DNA from: CAWUKT01 sp963923035
GTDB lineage: Bacteria > Bacteroidota > Bacteroidia > J057 > JADKCL01
Assembly: GCA_963923035.1 (NCBI GenBank)
Contig: CAWUKT010000011.1
Location: forward strand, 1 to 64,000
Reading direction: 5' to 3'
Length of the DNA: 64,000 bases
Position 1 is the first letter of the stretch. The number at the start of each line of letters is the position of its first letter. Made by a program: the position numbers and the translations under genes. Positions 62,968-64,000 of the stretch are shown in pieces. The notes under the pieces are model-generated. The model was not told the DNA's origin, did not search any database, and saw only the letters and a program-made list of their open reading frames with translations.

Positions 62968-62994
62968 CACCGTACCCACTCCAACATCGCACCC

Positions 62995-63828
62995 ATGTCA
63001 TTGGATATCCTGAATTTCAATCCGCCGCCCAAGTTCGTCATCCACGAAATCATGCGGCCGTTCCGCACCTATTTTTCGCCGCGCTTCTACGGCCTCGACA
63101 ACTTCAATCCGAAACGTCCGGCCCTCCTCATCAGCAACCACACGATCTACGGGCTGACGGATGGCTTTTTTACCGGCGCCGAATTGTACGAGCGCTTTGG
63201 CGTGTTCACACGGGCACTGGTGGACGAGATGCACTACCAAATGCCGGGTTGGCGGGATGTGGTGAAGAAATTGGGCTTCATTCCGGGCAGCCGCGAGGCC
63301 TGCCGGATGCTGATGGATGCGGGCGAAAGCGTGATGGTCTTCCCCGGCGGCACGCGGGAAGCCTTCAAGCACAAAGGGGAAGCGTACAAATTGACGTGGA
63401 AACAGCGCCTCGGCTTTGCGCGGATGGCGGTGGAGAATGCATACGACATCATTCCGGTGGCGGGCGTCGGCGGCGAAGAGATGTACAAGATTTTGTTCGA
63501 TTCGCAGGACGTGATGCGGAGCCCGTTTGGGAAGCTGTTGAAAACGAGTGGATTCGCCGACCGATTTTTGCGGGGCGGGGAAAAATTTCCGCCCGTGGGC
63601 ACGGGCGTCGGGCTCAGTGCCTTTCCCAGGCCGGAGCGGGTGTACATCTACGTGGGCGAGCGGATCTCGACCGCGGACTACTTTGGCCGCGCCGATGACA
63701 AAGATGCCTTGATGGAACTGCGGACGAAGGTGGAGACGGCGCTCTATGGCTACATCGACGAGTTGAAGGCGTACCGGGAGAACGATACGGACGAGGAATG
63801 GTGGCGGAAAATGCTGAAAATGTTCTGA
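62995..63828 (+). CDS. Lysophospholipid/DGAT2-like acyltransferase
   Basis: A 277-residue acyltransferase. ISNHTIYGLTD carries His49 and Asp56, a variant of the HX4D active site with a six-residue spacing, and FPGGTREAFK at 116-125 matches the PGG-x-x-E-A block of the MGAT/DGAT2-like LPLAT family. No strong transmembrane helix is seen, so it is probably peripheral. It could make wax esters, triacylglycerol or phospholipids (inference). recO begins 13 bp after its stop. Confidence 0.85.
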   Translation: MSLDILNFNPPPKFVIHEIMRPFRTYFSPRFYGLDNFNPKRPALLISNHTIYGLTDGFFTGAELYERFGVFTRALVDEMHYQMPGWRDVVKKLGFIPGSREACRMLMDAGESVMVFPGGTREAFKHKGEAYKLTWKQRLGFARMAVENAYDIIPVAGVGGEEMYKILFDSQDVMRSPFGKLLKTSGFADRFLRGGEKFPPVGTGVGLSAFPRPERVYIYVGERISTADYFGRADDKDALMELRTKVETALYGYIDELKAYRENDTDEEWWRKMLKMF

Positions 63829-63841
63829 GGATGGCCGGCGT

Positions 63842-64000
63842 ATGATTCGAAAGACCGAGGCGATTGTATTGAATACGCGCAAGTTCGGGGACAGCAGCCT
63901 GATCTGTTCCATGTACACGCGCCGCTACGGGCGGCAAAATTACCTGGTGAAGGGCTACCGCAGCACCAAGGCGCGCAAGCGGCACAGCTATTTCCAACCC
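63842..64000 (+). CDS. recO: DNA repair protein RecO (5' part, cut by window edge)
   Basis: The ATG at 63842 opens a frame that runs out of the window after 53 residues with no stop. The sequence KTEAIVLNTRKFGDSSLICSMYTRRYGRQNYLVKG follows the RecO oligonucleotide-binding-fold start (IVL..R...D..LI...TR..G....+.KG). RecO helps load RecA during recombination repair. The acyltransferase gene lies 13 bp upstream, so the two may share a message. Confidence 0.85.
   Translation, partial: MIRKTEAIVLNTRKFGDSSLICSMYTRRYGRQNYLVKGYRSTKARKRHSYFQP

Larger units (their letters stand above)
61948..62994. other. About 1 kb without a convincing gene
   Basis: Short frames exist on both strands (62126-62434 plus; 62108-62560 and 62262-62903 minus; 62522-62947 plus), but their compositions are Pro/Ser/Gly/Arg-rich and none resembles a known family. 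The plus frame at 62126 begins with a hydrophobic stretch like a signal anchor and remains a faint possibility. A 12-bp palindrome TTTATCGATAAA is at 62107-62118. No tRNA, tmRNA or RNase P motif was recognised. Confidence 0.4.

Noticed and set aside
61948..62994. Possible RNase P RNA, tmRNA or SRP RNA in the empty kilobase
   Set aside because: I looked for the conserved RNase P and tmRNA core motifs on both strands and did not see them.

Overview
The window looks like a chromosomal segment of a free-living Bacteroidota, most likely in the Saprospiria/Lewinella neighbourhood (inference). Grounds: several large secreted proteins ending in type IX secretion (T9SS) sorting domains (gliding-associated type B and Por-type A), PKD and SBBP repeats, LytTR/NPHFF two-component genes, a membrane-anchored AraC regulator, and promoters of the Bacteroidota form TTG-N18..21-TAnnTTTG instead of -35/-10 boxes. 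I see no rRNA, tRNA, CRISPR array, prophage or insertion sequence.

Layout. 1-5.8 kb: twin hairpins, radC, a degenerate TrpF-like gene, a TPR protein, tyrS with a clear promoter, a secreted T9SS-type protein. 5.8-10.3 kb (minus): hpt, a metallopeptidase-like membrane protein, an alkylglycerol-monooxygenase-like hydroxylase, two secreted proteins. 10.4-13.6 kb (plus): DUF72, a stress-protein-like gene and an NhaD/ArsB-type transporter. 13.6-18.1 kb (minus): oxyR, an Asp-box (sialidase-like) T9SS protein, a PagL-like lipid A deacylase and a barrel protein. 18.4-23.3 kb (minus): a tight five-gene run of BlaI, M56 peptidase, ogt, glycan-binding lipoprotein and GT-C transferase. 23.4-34.1 kb: two giant divergent T9SS cargo genes and a YceI fusion. 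34.1-36.9 kb: M61 peptidase and rsgA. 36.9-41.6 kb (minus): barrel, then GT-C transferase overlapping a histidine kinase and its LytTR regulator. 41.8-43.5 kb: an orphan helix-hairpin-helix protein and a barrel. 43.7-46.2 kb (minus): rfaE2, a kynurenine-formamidase-like cyclase and kynU. 46.3-48.8 kb (plus): alpha/beta hydrolase, leucine-rich-repeat protein, phosphoglycosyl transferase. 48.9-56.4 kb: thioredoxin/yqeY/cvpA operon, lipoprotein, lamin-tail T9SS protein, DUF1573, serine hydrolase, AraC regulator. 56.5-64 kb: mnmA, GH13 amylase lipoprotein, MFS transporter, helical protein, about 1 kb without a convincing gene, a DGAT2-like acyltransferase and the 5' end of recO.

Housekeeping genes (radC, tyrS, hpt, rsgA, mnmA, yqeY, recO) are mixed with envelope functions: lipid A and membrane lipid remodelling, orphan glycosyltransferases and T9SS surface proteins. 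The genome is compact: seven of nine convergent gene pairs have 12 bp or less between stop codons, and five neighbouring pairs share the 4-bp ATGA stop/start overlap. No single locus is clearly a new defence or mobile system. The loci I rate most worth following are the BlaI-to-GT-C run, the GT-C/histidine-kinase overlap, the hydrolase/LRR/phosphoglycosyl-transferase run, the formamidase/kynU/rfaE2 operon, and the palindrome plus CCCAAAA array between the AraC regulator and the serine hydrolase.
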